Shown: piece by piece, positions 1 through 5,702 of the stretch
Layout of the letters: each line of letters begins with the position of its first letter
Numbering within the stretch: the first letter of the stretch is position 1
NCBI GenBank assembly: GCA_946541435.1
Contig: CAMNJK010000050.1
Span: 1-9,270, forward strand
Length of the DNA: 9,270 nucleotides
Origin: an uncultured Bacillota bacterium
GTDB taxonomy: Bacteria > Bacillota > Clostridia > Peptostreptococcales > Anaerovoracaceae
Reading direction: 5' to 3'
Program-made: the position numbers and the translations under genes
The notes under the pieces: model-generated
The model's input: only the letters and a program-made list of their open reading frames with translations
Told to the model about the DNA's origin: nothing
Database searches by the model: none

Positions 1-461
1 CCGGCGTTGAAGGCGCCGATGTAGTTGATGACACCGATGGTGCCGCCAAGCATGAAGATGAAGAAGATGATGTCGAAACCATCCGCGGTACCCTGTACCG
101 GGGATGCCAGGAACTCAGCCAGGCCCTGGTGATGCGCTTCCACCTTCTGATAGGTGCCCGGGATGGACATCGGCTTGGTGATGTTGCCTGCCTTGAAGCT
201 GTCAAGACCTGCGGTGATACCGAATTCATCCAGGACTTCCTGGGTTGCGGGGTACTCGGTCTGTTCTCCCGTTCCCGCGTCTGCATCGTAGTCAGCGGAG
301 CTGACGATAAACTGGTCAGATCCAGCATCGTATTCCAGAGTTTCATAGTTACCGGCCGGAATGATCCAGGTCAGTACTGCCGCCAGGATGACGACGATGA
401 AACAGATCGAAAACGATGATAGAAAGCTACGCTGCTTTTTCTCTTTCTTTTTCTTAAACAA
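1..461 (-). CDS. YfcC-family membrane transporter (N-terminal part, runs off the window)
   Basis: This is the first 153 codons of a secondary transporter of the YfcC/ArcD-like superfamily (C4-dicarboxylate or basic amino acid carriers in the cytoplasmic membrane). The N-terminus is a Lys-rich cytoplasmic tail (FKKKKEKKQR), then a first membrane helix at about residues 15-36 ending in the family hallmark WIIPAGNY. A second helix at about 129-150 carries the family-like GFDIIFFIFMLGGTIGV followed by NYIGAF. Family members are usually about 460-510 residues, so roughly two thirds lies beyond position 1. Start choice: TTG at 461, with a GGAAGGAAG ribosome site about 9 nt upstream. No ATG lies in frame before residue 98, and the nearby upstream GTG is out of frame. 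Odd point: the loop between the helices carries an extra acidic, Tyr/Asp-rich stretch (about residues 45-95) not usual for the family. The substrate cannot be deduced. It is divergent from the next gene. Confidence 0.85.
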   Translation of the reverse strand, partial: MFKKKKEKKQRSFLSSFSICFIVVILAAVLTWIIPAGNYETLEYDAGSDQFIVSSADYDADAGTGEQTEYPATQEVLDEFGITAGLDSFKAGNITKPMSIPGTYQKVEAHHQGLAEFLASPVQGTADGFDIIFFIFMLGGTIGVINYIGAFNA

Positions 462-500
462 TCGTTAGTCACTTCCTTCCTGAAAAAGCACACGTAGTCA

Positions 501-509
501 ATCATAACA
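501..509 (-). promoter_or_regulatory. Extended -10 promoter of the YfcC-family gene
   Basis: Read on the minus strand, this is TGTTATGAT: a TG dinucleotide one base before a TATGAT -10 box. The expected transcript start is near 494, giving a leader of about 33 nt before the TTG start at 461. The -35 region is only a run of T, so recognition would rest on the extended -10. The call is from sequence pattern alone. Confidence 0.4.
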
Positions 510-562
510 CTTTTTGGACAGGAAAAAAAGGGGGAATTTGAGGATTGTTTCCTTATTATCTA

Positions 563-588
563 TATAATGAATGTTTTTCGGATATAAT
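563..588 (+). promoter_or_regulatory. Twin -10 boxes upstream of the DUF6765 operon
   Basis: Two perfect TATAAT hexamers lie at 563-568 and 583-588, exactly 20 nt (two helical turns) apart, each followed by GA. For the first, TTGAGG at 538-543 is a possible -35 box with a long 19-nt spacer. The second has no clear -35. One or both probably drive the operon starting at 626. The AT-rich divergent region (462-625) therefore holds promoters for both directions. Confidence 0.5.
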
Positions 589-592
589 GACA

Positions 593-608
593 ACATTCGC
601 GGGAATGT
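593..608. promoter_or_regulatory. Inverted repeat at the expected transcript start
   Basis: A perfect 6-bp inverted repeat, ACATTC-GCGG-GAATGT, sits 5-20 nt downstream of the second TATAAT. It therefore overlaps the expected transcript start and the early leader. It could be an operator for a small repressor or a 5' hairpin. Short palindromes also arise by chance, so confidence is low. Confidence 0.25.
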
Positions 609-625
609 GTTAGAATTGACAGGAA

Positions 626-1156
626 ATGGACACAGAAATCAAACTGAGAAAATATGAACATCTGCTGGTGATCAGCGGCACCGGAGTCATCGCCTTCGGG
701 CTGTGGAGCGTCATCAAAGCGCTGCTGGCCATGCTTCTGAACCCCCTGTCGCAGTTCAAATCACTGTTCACGGATGAAGTGTATGAAATGATAGAGGGGG
801 GCATCGTTTCGGAACATACCATAGAACTGATTCTGGCCGGCGCTGTTTTCGCGGGCATTCTGGCGGACGTTCTGCTCCGGATCTATATCGGGCGCAGAGC
901 CATCCGGGACGGACGCGGCACCGGCGGGAAAAGAAGGGTCTATCTGATCTGGGCTGTCCTTGTCAGTCTTGTTCTTCTCCTGTCGCTGATCCAGAGTTTC
1001 CATCTCATCTTCCATCCGGAGGAAGCGGCGGACATACGGGTGATCCGTCAGTTAAGCGTGTCGTGGATCGTGGATCTGACATCCCTTCTGGCGCTGGCAG
1101 AGATGATCAGGGCTTCCATACTGGTACGACGGCTTCGCAGGAAAATGGAGAACTGA
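626..1156 (+). CDS. Four-helix membrane protein of unknown function
   Basis: A 176-residue integral membrane protein I do not recognise. Four hydrophobic segments are visible at about residues 12-38, 65-88, 104-130 and 143-168. Basic stretches follow helix 2 (GRRAIRDGRGTGGKRR) and helix 4 (VRRLRRK), and under the positive-inside rule this puts both ends and the central loop in the cytoplasm. There is no signal peptide and no catalytic motif. Start choice: ATG at 626 is the first in-frame start. Its ribosome site is poor, because AGGA at 621-624 lies only 1 nt away, so initiation may be weak or the true start may lie slightly downstream. It is the first gene of the operon: its stop is 2 nt before the DUF6765 gene, implying translational coupling and a shared role. 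It may anchor or assist that protein at the membrane, but this is inference. Confidence 0.75.
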   Translation: MDTEIKLRKYEHLLVISGTGVIAFGLWSVIKALLAMLLNPLSQFKSLFTDEVYEMIEGGIVSEHTIELILAGAVFAGILADVLLRIYIGRRAIRDGRGTGGKRRVYLIWAVLVSLVLLLSLIQSFHLIFHPEEAADIRVIRQLSVSWIVDLTSLLALAEMIRASILVRRLRRKMEN

Positions 1157-1158
1157 TC

Positions 1159-2373
1159 ATGCAGGAAGATTTTCATTACTACGCAACATACTGCGCCGCT
1201 TTTCTGGCCGGCCATACCCATGAAGAAAGCCTTGAGATCTGCTACAGCGCCCAGCTGGTGGATCTGTGTTCCAGGTCCTTCCTTCGCAGGATCGGCGGTC
1301 CCCTGACGGCTGCCACCACCCAGCTGCAGCTGGAGCTGATGGACGCGCGGACGGACATGATCGGGCTGCAGGACATCACCCGGATCTGGGCATCTTTTCA
1401 TTTTCTTCCGAGGGATCTGTACGCGGAGGTGCGCGGCGGCAAACGGTACCGCAATAAGTACCGGCTGATCTGCGGCCCCTGCGGAAGTCTTGCTGCGGAC
1501 ACCGTGGAGACAGCCAAAGGGAAGGGACTGCCGGCGGCAGGCATCGCCATGCACGTTCTGGCAGATACCTGGGCCCACCAGTATTTCGCGGGGACACCCT
1601 CGCTGGTGATCAACAATACCTACACGCATTTCTATGAGATCCTGGGGGAGGGTCCGGACAGGACCGACCGGCAGATCAGCTTCCGGCACAGTGTGACCCT
1701 GCCGGACGATCCGGAGGAGAGCAAATACACCAACAGTGTTTACCAGAGCAGTGAGAATCATGTGATGAATCTGGGCCACGGCAGGGCAGGTCATCTGCCG
1801 GATTACAGCTTCGCCCGCTATCGGTATCTTCCGGCCTGGGGAGGCTACCGGGAGCTGGTGAAGGATAATCCGTCGGACTATATGCATGCTTTCTGCCAGA
1901 TGGTGGCTGCCCTGCGGTATCTGAAAGGGGATCTGCCAGCCTTTGCGCCGGACAGCTTTGACGAGGATACGGTGAAACCGTACGAAGAGAGGATCCGGAC
2001 CATTCTGACCCGCCGTCAGCTGTCCGCATCGGAAGACTGGAAGGCCCTGGGCGAGGAACTGTCCGGCAGGCCGGTGGAGGCGTTCGATCCGGAGAAATAC
2101 CAGGAGGAATACAGGAGCGCGCCGGAAGAGGAGAAGGCCGGGACCTTCCTGGGCCGGTTCATTCAGGCGGCCATGACCCAGAAGAGCATGGTCACAAACC
2201 GGATCTATGCTTCCGGCAACATGCTGGCCGGGGTCAGCGTAGACCTCAGGGAAAAAGGCGGAAAGGGCCTGCAGGATCTGGCGGACCTGACGGGGCAGGC
2301 GGCGGAAAGCGCGCTGGAAGACCTGGCAACGCAGGTGGCGGATACGGCCGGTCCGGGAGGTGGCAAAGCATGA
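1159..2373 (+). CDS. DUF6765 family protein, possible metal-dependent hydrolase
   Basis: A 404-residue soluble protein that I recognise from memory as DUF6765. Typical segments are DFHYYATYCAAFLAGHTHEE at residues 4-23, AATTQLQLELMDARTDMIGL at 51-70, GIAMHVLADTWAHQYFAG at 128-145 and MNLGHGRAGHLPDYSFARY at 203-221. The helix with His132, Asp136 and His140 resembles the H-x3-D zinc helix of zinc-dependent phospholipase C/S1-P1 nuclease proteins. Together with His6, Asp35, His207, His212 and Asp215 it suggests a metal site; this is inference, and no activity is known to me. There is no signal peptide, so it is cytoplasmic. The C-terminal 120 residues are charged and helical, ending in a Gly/Ala-rich tail. 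Start choice: ATG at 1159 has GGAG at 1147-1150 (8 nt away) and begins with the family N-terminus; the frame is open further upstream, but that part overlaps the preceding gene. Its stop overlaps the next start (ATGA). Confidence 0.85.
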   Translation: MQEDFHYYATYCAAFLAGHTHEESLEICYSAQLVDLCSRSFLRRIGGPLTAATTQLQLELMDARTDMIGLQDITRIWASFHFLPRDLYAEVRGGKRYRNKYRLICGPCGSLAADTVETAKGKGLPAAGIAMHVLADTWAHQYFAGTPSLVINNTYTHFYEILGEGPDRTDRQISFRHSVTLPDDPEESKYTNSVYQSSENHVMNLGHGRAGHLPDYSFARYRYLPAWGGYRELVKDNPSDYMHAFCQMVAALRYLKGDLPAFAPDSFDEDTVKPYEERIRTILTRRQLSASEDWKALGEELSGRPVEAFDPEKYQEEYRSAPEEEKAGTFLGRFIQAAMTQKSMVTNRIYASGNMLAGVSVDLREKGGKGLQDLADLTGQAAESALEDLATQVADTAGPGGGKA

Positions 2374-2903
2374 CGAAGCTCAGAAGAATCGGAAATGTCA
2401 TTCTCGGCCTGTTCATCATCGCCTTCGGCCTGCTGGTGGCCACTGGCTGGGATTCGGCCTATACCTTCATCATCCATGTGCTGGGGTTTTCGCTGATCCT
2501 GGGCGGCATCCGTCTGCTGGTCTACTATGTCACCATGGCCAGGCATATGGTGGACGGCAGGGCCATCCTGTATCGGGCAGTCATCATGCTGGACATCGGG
2601 ATCTTTTCCCTGTCCCTGGCCAGGGTGCCCGCCATCTTTCTGGTGGCATATCTGGCGGGCCTTCACGGTTTTACCGGGATCATCGATATTCTGCGGGCCC
2701 GGGAAGCCATCACCATGCAGGCGCCCAACTGGAAGCTCAACATGGCCGGCGGCATCGTCAATGTCATTATGGCTGTCCTCTGCCTGATCTTCATCAAGGA
2801 ACCAGCAGTGGCTGTGGAGATCTACGCCGCGGGGCTCGTGTATTCCGGCGTGATCCGGATCATCCGGGCATTCCGCAGGACCCAGAGTGTTTATATCCAG
2901 TAG
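2370..2903 (+). CDS. DUF308/HdeD-like membrane protein
   Basis: A 177-residue very hydrophobic protein with about six membrane helices (roughly residues 7-27, 31-53, 67-85, 87-108, 123-143 and 146-166). Gly-rich helix pairs such as VILGLFIIAFGLLVATGW and ILGGIRLL fit the HdeD/DUF308 family, whose members are small inner-membrane proteins linked to acid stress or of unknown role. The family call rests on helix pattern and length, not on a diagnostic motif. The start is ATG at 2370 with GGGAGG at 2355-2360 (9 nt spacing). It overlaps the DUF6765 stop by 4 nt, which is strong evidence of coupled translation. The tail IRAFRRTQSVYIQ is cytoplasmic by charge. Confidence 0.75.
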   Translation: MTKLRRIGNVILGLFIIAFGLLVATGWDSAYTFIIHVLGFSLILGGIRLLVYYVTMARHMVDGRAILYRAVIMLDIGIFSLSLARVPAIFLVAYLAGLHGFTGIIDILRAREAITMQAPNWKLNMAGGIVNVIMAVLCLIFIKEPAVAVEIYAAGLVYSGVIRIIRAFRRTQSVYIQ

Positions 2904-2920
2904 CGAAAGGAGGACACCGC

Positions 2921-4171
2921 ATGAACACCATGAACCAGGGGATCGCAGGTTTTCTGATGGAACTGTCCGCGCGGCAGACGTCCATCACCCAACTGTTCAG
3001 CCGGGAGCTGCTGCAGTCCATCCGTACCCATCTGGGCATGGGCCGGGCGGCGATCCTTACCTTCGATGAAAACAATACATTCCTTTCCTGGATCCGCCCG
3101 GAAGGGGTGATGCAGAGCGGCCCCGACCATCCCTATACGAAATTCGCCCCGCAGGACATGGTGGAGCACGTGGTCTTCCACACCTCCCGCCGGGAAGAGC
3201 TGACCTATTTCAACACGGTGCCCAGGATCTACTGCTCTTCCGAGATCATCAGTCCCGCGGATTATGAGACTTCGGCCTATGTCCGCTTTATCGAGGAACA
3301 GTTCGGCGCCCATTACAGCGCCACCCTGGCCTTCGGCAACGCCGGATGCATCCAGATCGTCTTCTTCAAGACCCGGGAGGAGGGCGATTTCTCTCAGGAT
3401 GAGCTGCTGGAGCTGGAGAATCTCTATGTGGCCGTCGCCAACGCCTATGTCAATTTCAAGCGCCACGAACAGGCCAAGATCATTTCAGACATGAAGGACC
3501 GGGTCATCCATTCCGAGACCCATGACTACTTCATCACCGACGGTTTTCAGCACGTGCTGGCGGCCAGCGGGGGAGCCCTGCAAAACCTGGCCGGCCTTTT
3601 CGGCATTGCCGGGCTGCCGGATCCGGGTAAAAAACAGCCCTGGATCCCCATCCTCCTGCAGAAGATCCCATGGGCGGAATGCCTTGCAGAAGGCGTCTCC
3701 CGGGAGATCGAGGGATACAGATTCCATATCTTCGGACACGAGCAGATGTACGAGCACGGCATCGTGGAGCGGTATTATCTGATCACGGTGCAGGCGCCGG
3801 AAGCGGCGGGCGGACCGGACGGGCTGACAGATGCAGCCGGGTCGAGAGACGCGGCCGGGCAGATGAATTCGGCCGGGACAGGCAATGCAGGCGGCGCGGC
3901 TGATGCGGCCGGGTCGACAAATGCAGCCCGCCCGACAGATGCAGCCGGACCAGAGGGGGATCTGCCGGCCTATCTTTCGGTTCTCACCCCCGCGGAGCGT
4001 CGGGTGGCGGTGCTTCTGACAGAGGGCAACACCTACAAGCAGATCGCCGAGGAGCTGGTGGTCAGCTATCACACCGTGAAGAAACATGTCGAAAACATCT
4101 ATTCCAAACTGGGCATCAGCAGCCGGTATCAACTCTACGAACTGATGGCCCATGAAACAAAAAAGCGCTGA
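2921..4171 (+). CDS. LuxR-type transcriptional regulator with GAF-like N-terminus and repeat linker
   Basis: A 416-residue DNA-binding regulator. Residues about 355-410 are a LuxR/NarL-type helix-turn-helix: LTPAERRVAVLLTEGNTYKQ, then IAEELVVSYHTVKKHVENIY and SKLGISSRYQL, with the recognition helix near SYHTVKKHVENIY. Residues 1-180 look like a GAF-type sensor (alternating strands and helices, for example RAAILTFDENNTFLSWIRPE and SATLAFGNAGCIQIVFF), but there is no phospho-acceptor receiver domain and no membrane segment. It is therefore probably a one-component sensor of a small molecule or redox cue. A second, unrecognised domain spans about 195-290. Residues 305-346 form a low-complexity hexapeptide-repeat linker. 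Start choice: ATG at 2921 has AAAGGAGG 7 nt upstream; the frame is open back to 2360, but that stretch shadows the preceding gene. It is the last gene of the operon, 17 nt after the DUF308-like gene, and may control the operon itself or the glycyl radical genes downstream. Confidence 0.85.
   Translation: MNTMNQGIAGFLMELSARQTSITQLFSRELLQSIRTHLGMGRAAILTFDENNTFLSWIRPEGVMQSGPDHPYTKFAPQDMVEHVVFHTSRREELTYFNTVPRIYCSSEIISPADYETSAYVRFIEEQFGAHYSATLAFGNAGCIQIVFFKTREEGDFSQDELLELENLYVAVANAYVNFKRHEQAKIISDMKDRVIHSETHDYFITDGFQHVLAASGGALQNLAGLFGIAGLPDPGKKQPWIPILLQKIPWAECLAEGVSREIEGYRFHIFGHEQMYEHGIVERYYLITVQAPEAAGGPDGLTDAAGSRDAAGQMNSAGTGNAGGAADAAGSTNAARPTDAAGPEGDLPAYLSVLTPAERRVAVLLTEGNTYKQIAEELVVSYHTVKKHVENIYSKLGISSRYQLYELMAHETKKR
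3833..3958 (+). repeat. Seven 18-nt units encoding the regulator's AAGxx(D/N) linker
   Basis: Seven consecutive 18-nt units (3833, 3851, 3869, 3887, 3905, 3923, 3941) each encode a hexapeptide: AAGSRD, AAGQMN, SAGTGN, AGGAAD, AAGSTN, AARPTD and AAGPEG. The period is a multiple of 3, so copy number could change without a frameshift and would alter the linker length between the sensor and the DNA-binding domain. The units are diverged, so the expansion is not recent. The word ACAGATGCAGCCGG occurs at both ends (3827-3840 and 3935-3948). Confidence 0.85.
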
Positions 4172-4189
4172 AAACAGCCGATTTTGTTT
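4167..4189 (+). terminator. Weak intrinsic terminator candidate after the regulator
   Basis: GCTG-AAAA-CAGC (4167-4178) forms a short 4-bp stem spanning the stop codon, followed by the T-rich ATTTTGTTT at 4181-4189. The stem is shorter than a typical efficient terminator, so some transcription may continue into the downstream region. Confidence 0.25.
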
Positions 4190-4204
4190 GGCTTAAAACA
4201 ATTT

Positions 4205-4246
4205 CCGCTACTTTTGGCGCAGATTTGTTTCACTGCGATTTAGCGG
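4205..4246. other. Two-tier hairpin in the leader region
   Basis: The outer arms CCGCTA (4205-4210) and TAGCGG (4241-4246) are perfectly complementary and enclose a second perfect stem, CGCAG (4218-4222) with CTGCG (4233-4237). The internal loops are 7 and 3 nt and the apical loop is 10 nt. The nested arrangement suggests a real RNA or cruciform structure, but each arm is short and no T-run follows on the plus strand. Confidence 0.3.
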
Positions 4247-4325
4247 GGTGTAAAAATCTATTGGAAGGGGAGAATTTCTGCCTCAGAATACCAGAATGTG
4301 GTAAATTTGACGAAGAGGAGAAGAA

Positions 4326-4373
4326 ATGCCCGTCGCAATTACTAATATTTGGAAACTAAAACTAGGGCGATAA
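4326..4373 (+). CDS. Possible 15-residue leader peptide
   Basis: ATG at 4326 is preceded by GAGGAG at 4315-4320 with a 5-nt spacing, one of the better ribosome sites in the window. It opens a short frame encoding MPVAITNIWKLKLGR, ending in TAA at 4371-4373. The stop codon overlaps the first arm of the AAACAATTTTCG inverted repeat. It could be a leader peptide that couples translation to transcription of the downstream genes, or a chance reading frame. Nothing in the peptide (one Trp, no codon run) points to a classic amino-acid attenuator. Confidence 0.3.
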   Translation: MPVAITNIWKLKLGR

Positions 4374-4385
4374 ACAATTTTCGCC

Positions 4386-4394
4386 TGATATACT
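4386..4394 (+). promoter_or_regulatory. Extended -10 promoter candidate inside the inverted repeat
   Basis: TGATATACT is a TG-n-TATACT extended -10 element. It lies between the two inverted motif arms (4372-4383 and 4395-4406), so a protein bound there would block or position RNA polymerase. No good -35 is seen (GGCGAT at 17 nt). Transcription would start near 4401, giving a leader of about 200 nt to the activase start at 4603. It is the best candidate promoter for the activase and glycyl radical enzyme genes. Confidence 0.45.
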
Positions 4395-4446
4395 CCGAAA
4401 TTGTTTCTCAGCAAACAATTCCGGTCGATTTGAAGCGTTTTTTGTT

Positions 4447-4510
4447 TCTCTGGAACGCTCGCCGAAATGAGCGCTCCCCGAGATGAACTCCCACCGAAAC
4501 GAACATTCCC
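4447..4510 (+). repeat. Imperfect 16-nt tandem repeat, three to four units
   Basis: Units start at 4463, 4479 and 4495, exactly 16 nt apart: CGAAATGAGCGCTCCC, then CGAGATGAACTCCCAC, then CGAAACGAACATTCCC. A degraded fourth unit at 4447-4462 matches only in its last ten bases (GAACGCTCGC). Within the array, AGCGTT (4434-4439) can pair with AACGCT (4454-4459), while the overlapping CGCTC (4456-4460) can pair with GAGCG (4469-4473). The two stems exclude each other, as in an attenuator-like switch. Confidence 0.5.
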
Positions 4511-4602
4511 TGACAGAAGAATAAGGAACTCTCCTGTTGTCCCTTGTCCGGAAACAGGATATCCTGTATAAGACGAAAGAGTTCTGGGAGGAGTCCGGGA
4601 AG

Positions 4603-5613
4603 ATGACAGCAGAGGGAACAGTATTCAACATTCAGCATTTCACCATTCATGACGGACCCGGGATCCGGACGGAGGTTTTCCTGAAGGGATGCCCGCTGCA
4701 TTGTCTTTGGTGCAGCAATCCGGAGAGCCTTAAGGCTGAGGTCCAGCCGGGGGTCTACCGGAAGAAATGCATCGGCAGGAAGAACTGCGGGGCCTGCGAA
4801 GAGGCCTGTCCCCGGACGGATGCCGGCGCCGGTGGCGGACTCGCAAAGGCTGGCAGGACCGCATCCCCCCTGCGCTTCTACCGGAACCGGCTCGTCGCCA
4901 TCGATTACACCCTTTGCAACGGCTGCATGGCCTGCGCGGAGGCCTGCCCGTCCGAGGCGGTGAAGGCCTGGGGCAGGCGCATGACGGCAGACCAGATCAT
5001 GCAGGAAGTCCGGCGGGACAAGGGTTACTACGACCGGTCCGGCGGCGGGATCACCGTATCCGGCGGGGAGCCCCTGCTTCAGACGGAACTCACGGCGGAG
5101 CTCTTTCGGCAGTGCAGGGAGGAGGGGATTCATACCTGCTGCGAGACCTGCCTTTGCATCCCATGGGAGCGGGTCGAAGAACTGCTGCCCCTGACGGATC
5201 TTTGGATCGCAGACCTGAAGATGATGGATCCGGAGAAGCACCGGGCCTTCACCGGCGCCGGCAATGAACGGATCCTGGAGAACCTGCAAAAGCTGGCGGG
5301 GAATCCGGAAACGGAGCTGATCCTGCGGATCCCGGTGATCCCGGGGGTCAACGACAACATGGAAAACATGCGGCAGACGGCGGATTTCATCCTGGGGGAG
5401 ATGCAGGGGAATGTCCGGACGCTCCAGCTTCTGAGCTATATGCGGCTGGGCATGGAGAAATACGAATCGCTGGGGCTGCCTTACCAGATGACGGACCGTC
5501 TGAAGGAAGCGCATTTCCGCAGAGATTATTTCCAGCGAAAGGTCCGGAACTTCGCGGACTATTTCAACAGCCGGGGGATCCACACACTGGTGGGGACCAG
5601 GGAAAAACAGTGA
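4603..5613 (+). CDS. Glycyl radical enzyme activating enzyme (radical SAM)
   Basis: A 336-residue radical SAM protein that uses S-adenosylmethionine and a reduced [4Fe-4S] cluster to abstract a hydrogen from the glycine of its partner enzyme. The N-terminus FNIQHFTIHDGPGIRTEVFL is typical of the PflA-like family. The SAM cluster is Cys30, Cys34 and Cys37 (CPLHCLWC, CX3CX2C). It is followed by an inserted ferredoxin domain with two cluster motifs: Cys56-X5-Cys62-X2-Cys65-X3-Cys69 (the first spacing is longer than the usual X2) and Cys105-X2-Cys108-X2-Cys111-X3-Cys115. SGGEP (153-157) binds SAM. The DLK and RIPVIPGVND motifs and length fit the family. Start choice: ATG at 4603 has GGGAGGAG 9 nt upstream and gives the family N-terminus. 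A TTG at 4537 with AAGGA 9 nt upstream would add 22 residues and is less likely. It sits 89 nt before the enzyme it presumably activates, and the same orientation suggests one transcript. Confidence 0.9.
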   Translation: MTAEGTVFNIQHFTIHDGPGIRTEVFLKGCPLHCLWCSNPESLKAEVQPGVYRKKCIGRKNCGACEEACPRTDAGAGGGLAKAGRTASPLRFYRNRLVAIDYTLCNGCMACAEACPSEAVKAWGRRMTADQIMQEVRRDKGYYDRSGGGITVSGGEPLLQTELTAELFRQCREEGIHTCCETCLCIPWERVEELLPLTDLWIADLKMMDPEKHRAFTGAGNERILENLQKLAGNPETELILRIPVIPGVNDNMENMRQTADFILGEMQGNVRTLQLLSYMRLGMEKYESLGLPYQMTDRLKEAHFRRDYFQRKVRNFADYFNSRGIHTLVGTREKQ

Positions 5614-5625
5614 ACACGGCAAGGT

Positions 5626-5692
5626 CATGACAGATGCGGGAGCATAACAGAAACGGGAGCATGACAGGAACGGGAGCACGACAGAACAGGAG
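5626..5692 (+). repeat. 17-nt tandem repeat between activase and glycyl radical enzyme
   Basis: Four units: CATGACAGATGCGGGAG (5626-5642), CATAACAGAAACGGGAG (5643-5659), CATGACAGGAACGGGAG (5660-5676) and a 16-nt CACGACAGAACAGGAG (5677-5692). The consensus is CATRACAGRAACGGGAG. Each unit ends in a purine-rich GGGAG/AGGAG, a ribosome-site-like word, and some contain ATG. The period is not a multiple of 3, so a gain or loss of a unit would shift the frame of any upstream start. The array therefore acts on translation initiation of the enzyme rather than on its body. Confidence 0.8.
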
Positions 5693-5702
5693 AACGAGCA
5701 GA

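Larger units (their letters stand above)
4182..4447. promoter_or_regulatory. Array of AAACAATTyyCG-type sites (operator-like)
   Basis: Four copies of a 12-nt motif are present. AAACAATTTCCG is at 4196-4207 (+), AAACAATTTTCG at 4372-4383 (+), AAACAATTTCGG at 4395-4406 (minus strand) and AAACAATTCCGG at 4413-4424 (+). Three more partial sites share only the AAACAA core on the minus strand, at 4184-4189, 4225-4230 and 4442-4447. The copies at 4372-4383 and 4395-4406 face each other as an inverted repeat with an 11-nt gap. Repeated, mixed-orientation sites upstream of a gene are typical of transcription factor binding; which protein binds is unknown. Confidence 0.55.
4172..4602. other. 431-nt gene-free regulatory region between the regulator and the activase
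   Basis: No convincing protein gene of normal size is seen on either strand. The region is clearly AT-richer than the flanking genes, at least to about 4450. It holds the repeated AAACAA-type motif, an extended -10 element, two nested hairpins, a possible 15-residue leader reading frame and a 16-nt tandem repeat, each listed separately. A further weak promoter candidate is TTGGAA (4261-4266) with CAGAAT (4284-4289) at a 17-nt spacing. The layout fits a long regulated leader in front of the activase and glycyl radical enzyme genes. Confidence 0.7.

Noticed and set aside
129..419. 96-residue plus-strand frame at the left edge.
   Set aside because: It is antisense to the YfcC-family gene, whose membrane helices and motifs are clear on the other strand.
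1063..1158. Upstream extension of the DUF6765 gene to ATG at 1063.
   Set aside because: It overlaps the end of the preceding membrane protein gene. The family N-terminus and a good ribosome site fit the start at 1159.
2360..2920. Upstream extension of the LuxR-type regulator to ATG at 2360 (603 residues).
   Set aside because: The extra 187 codons overlap the DUF308-like gene in another frame and translate to His/Gly/Pro-rich nonsense. The start at 2921 has a near-perfect ribosome site.
4172..4602. CRISPR array or mobile element in the repeat-containing gene-free region.
   Set aside because: The repeats are 12-16 nt, degenerate and partly inverted, without uniform spacers of about 30-40 nt. 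No transposase, terminal inverted repeats or target duplications are seen.
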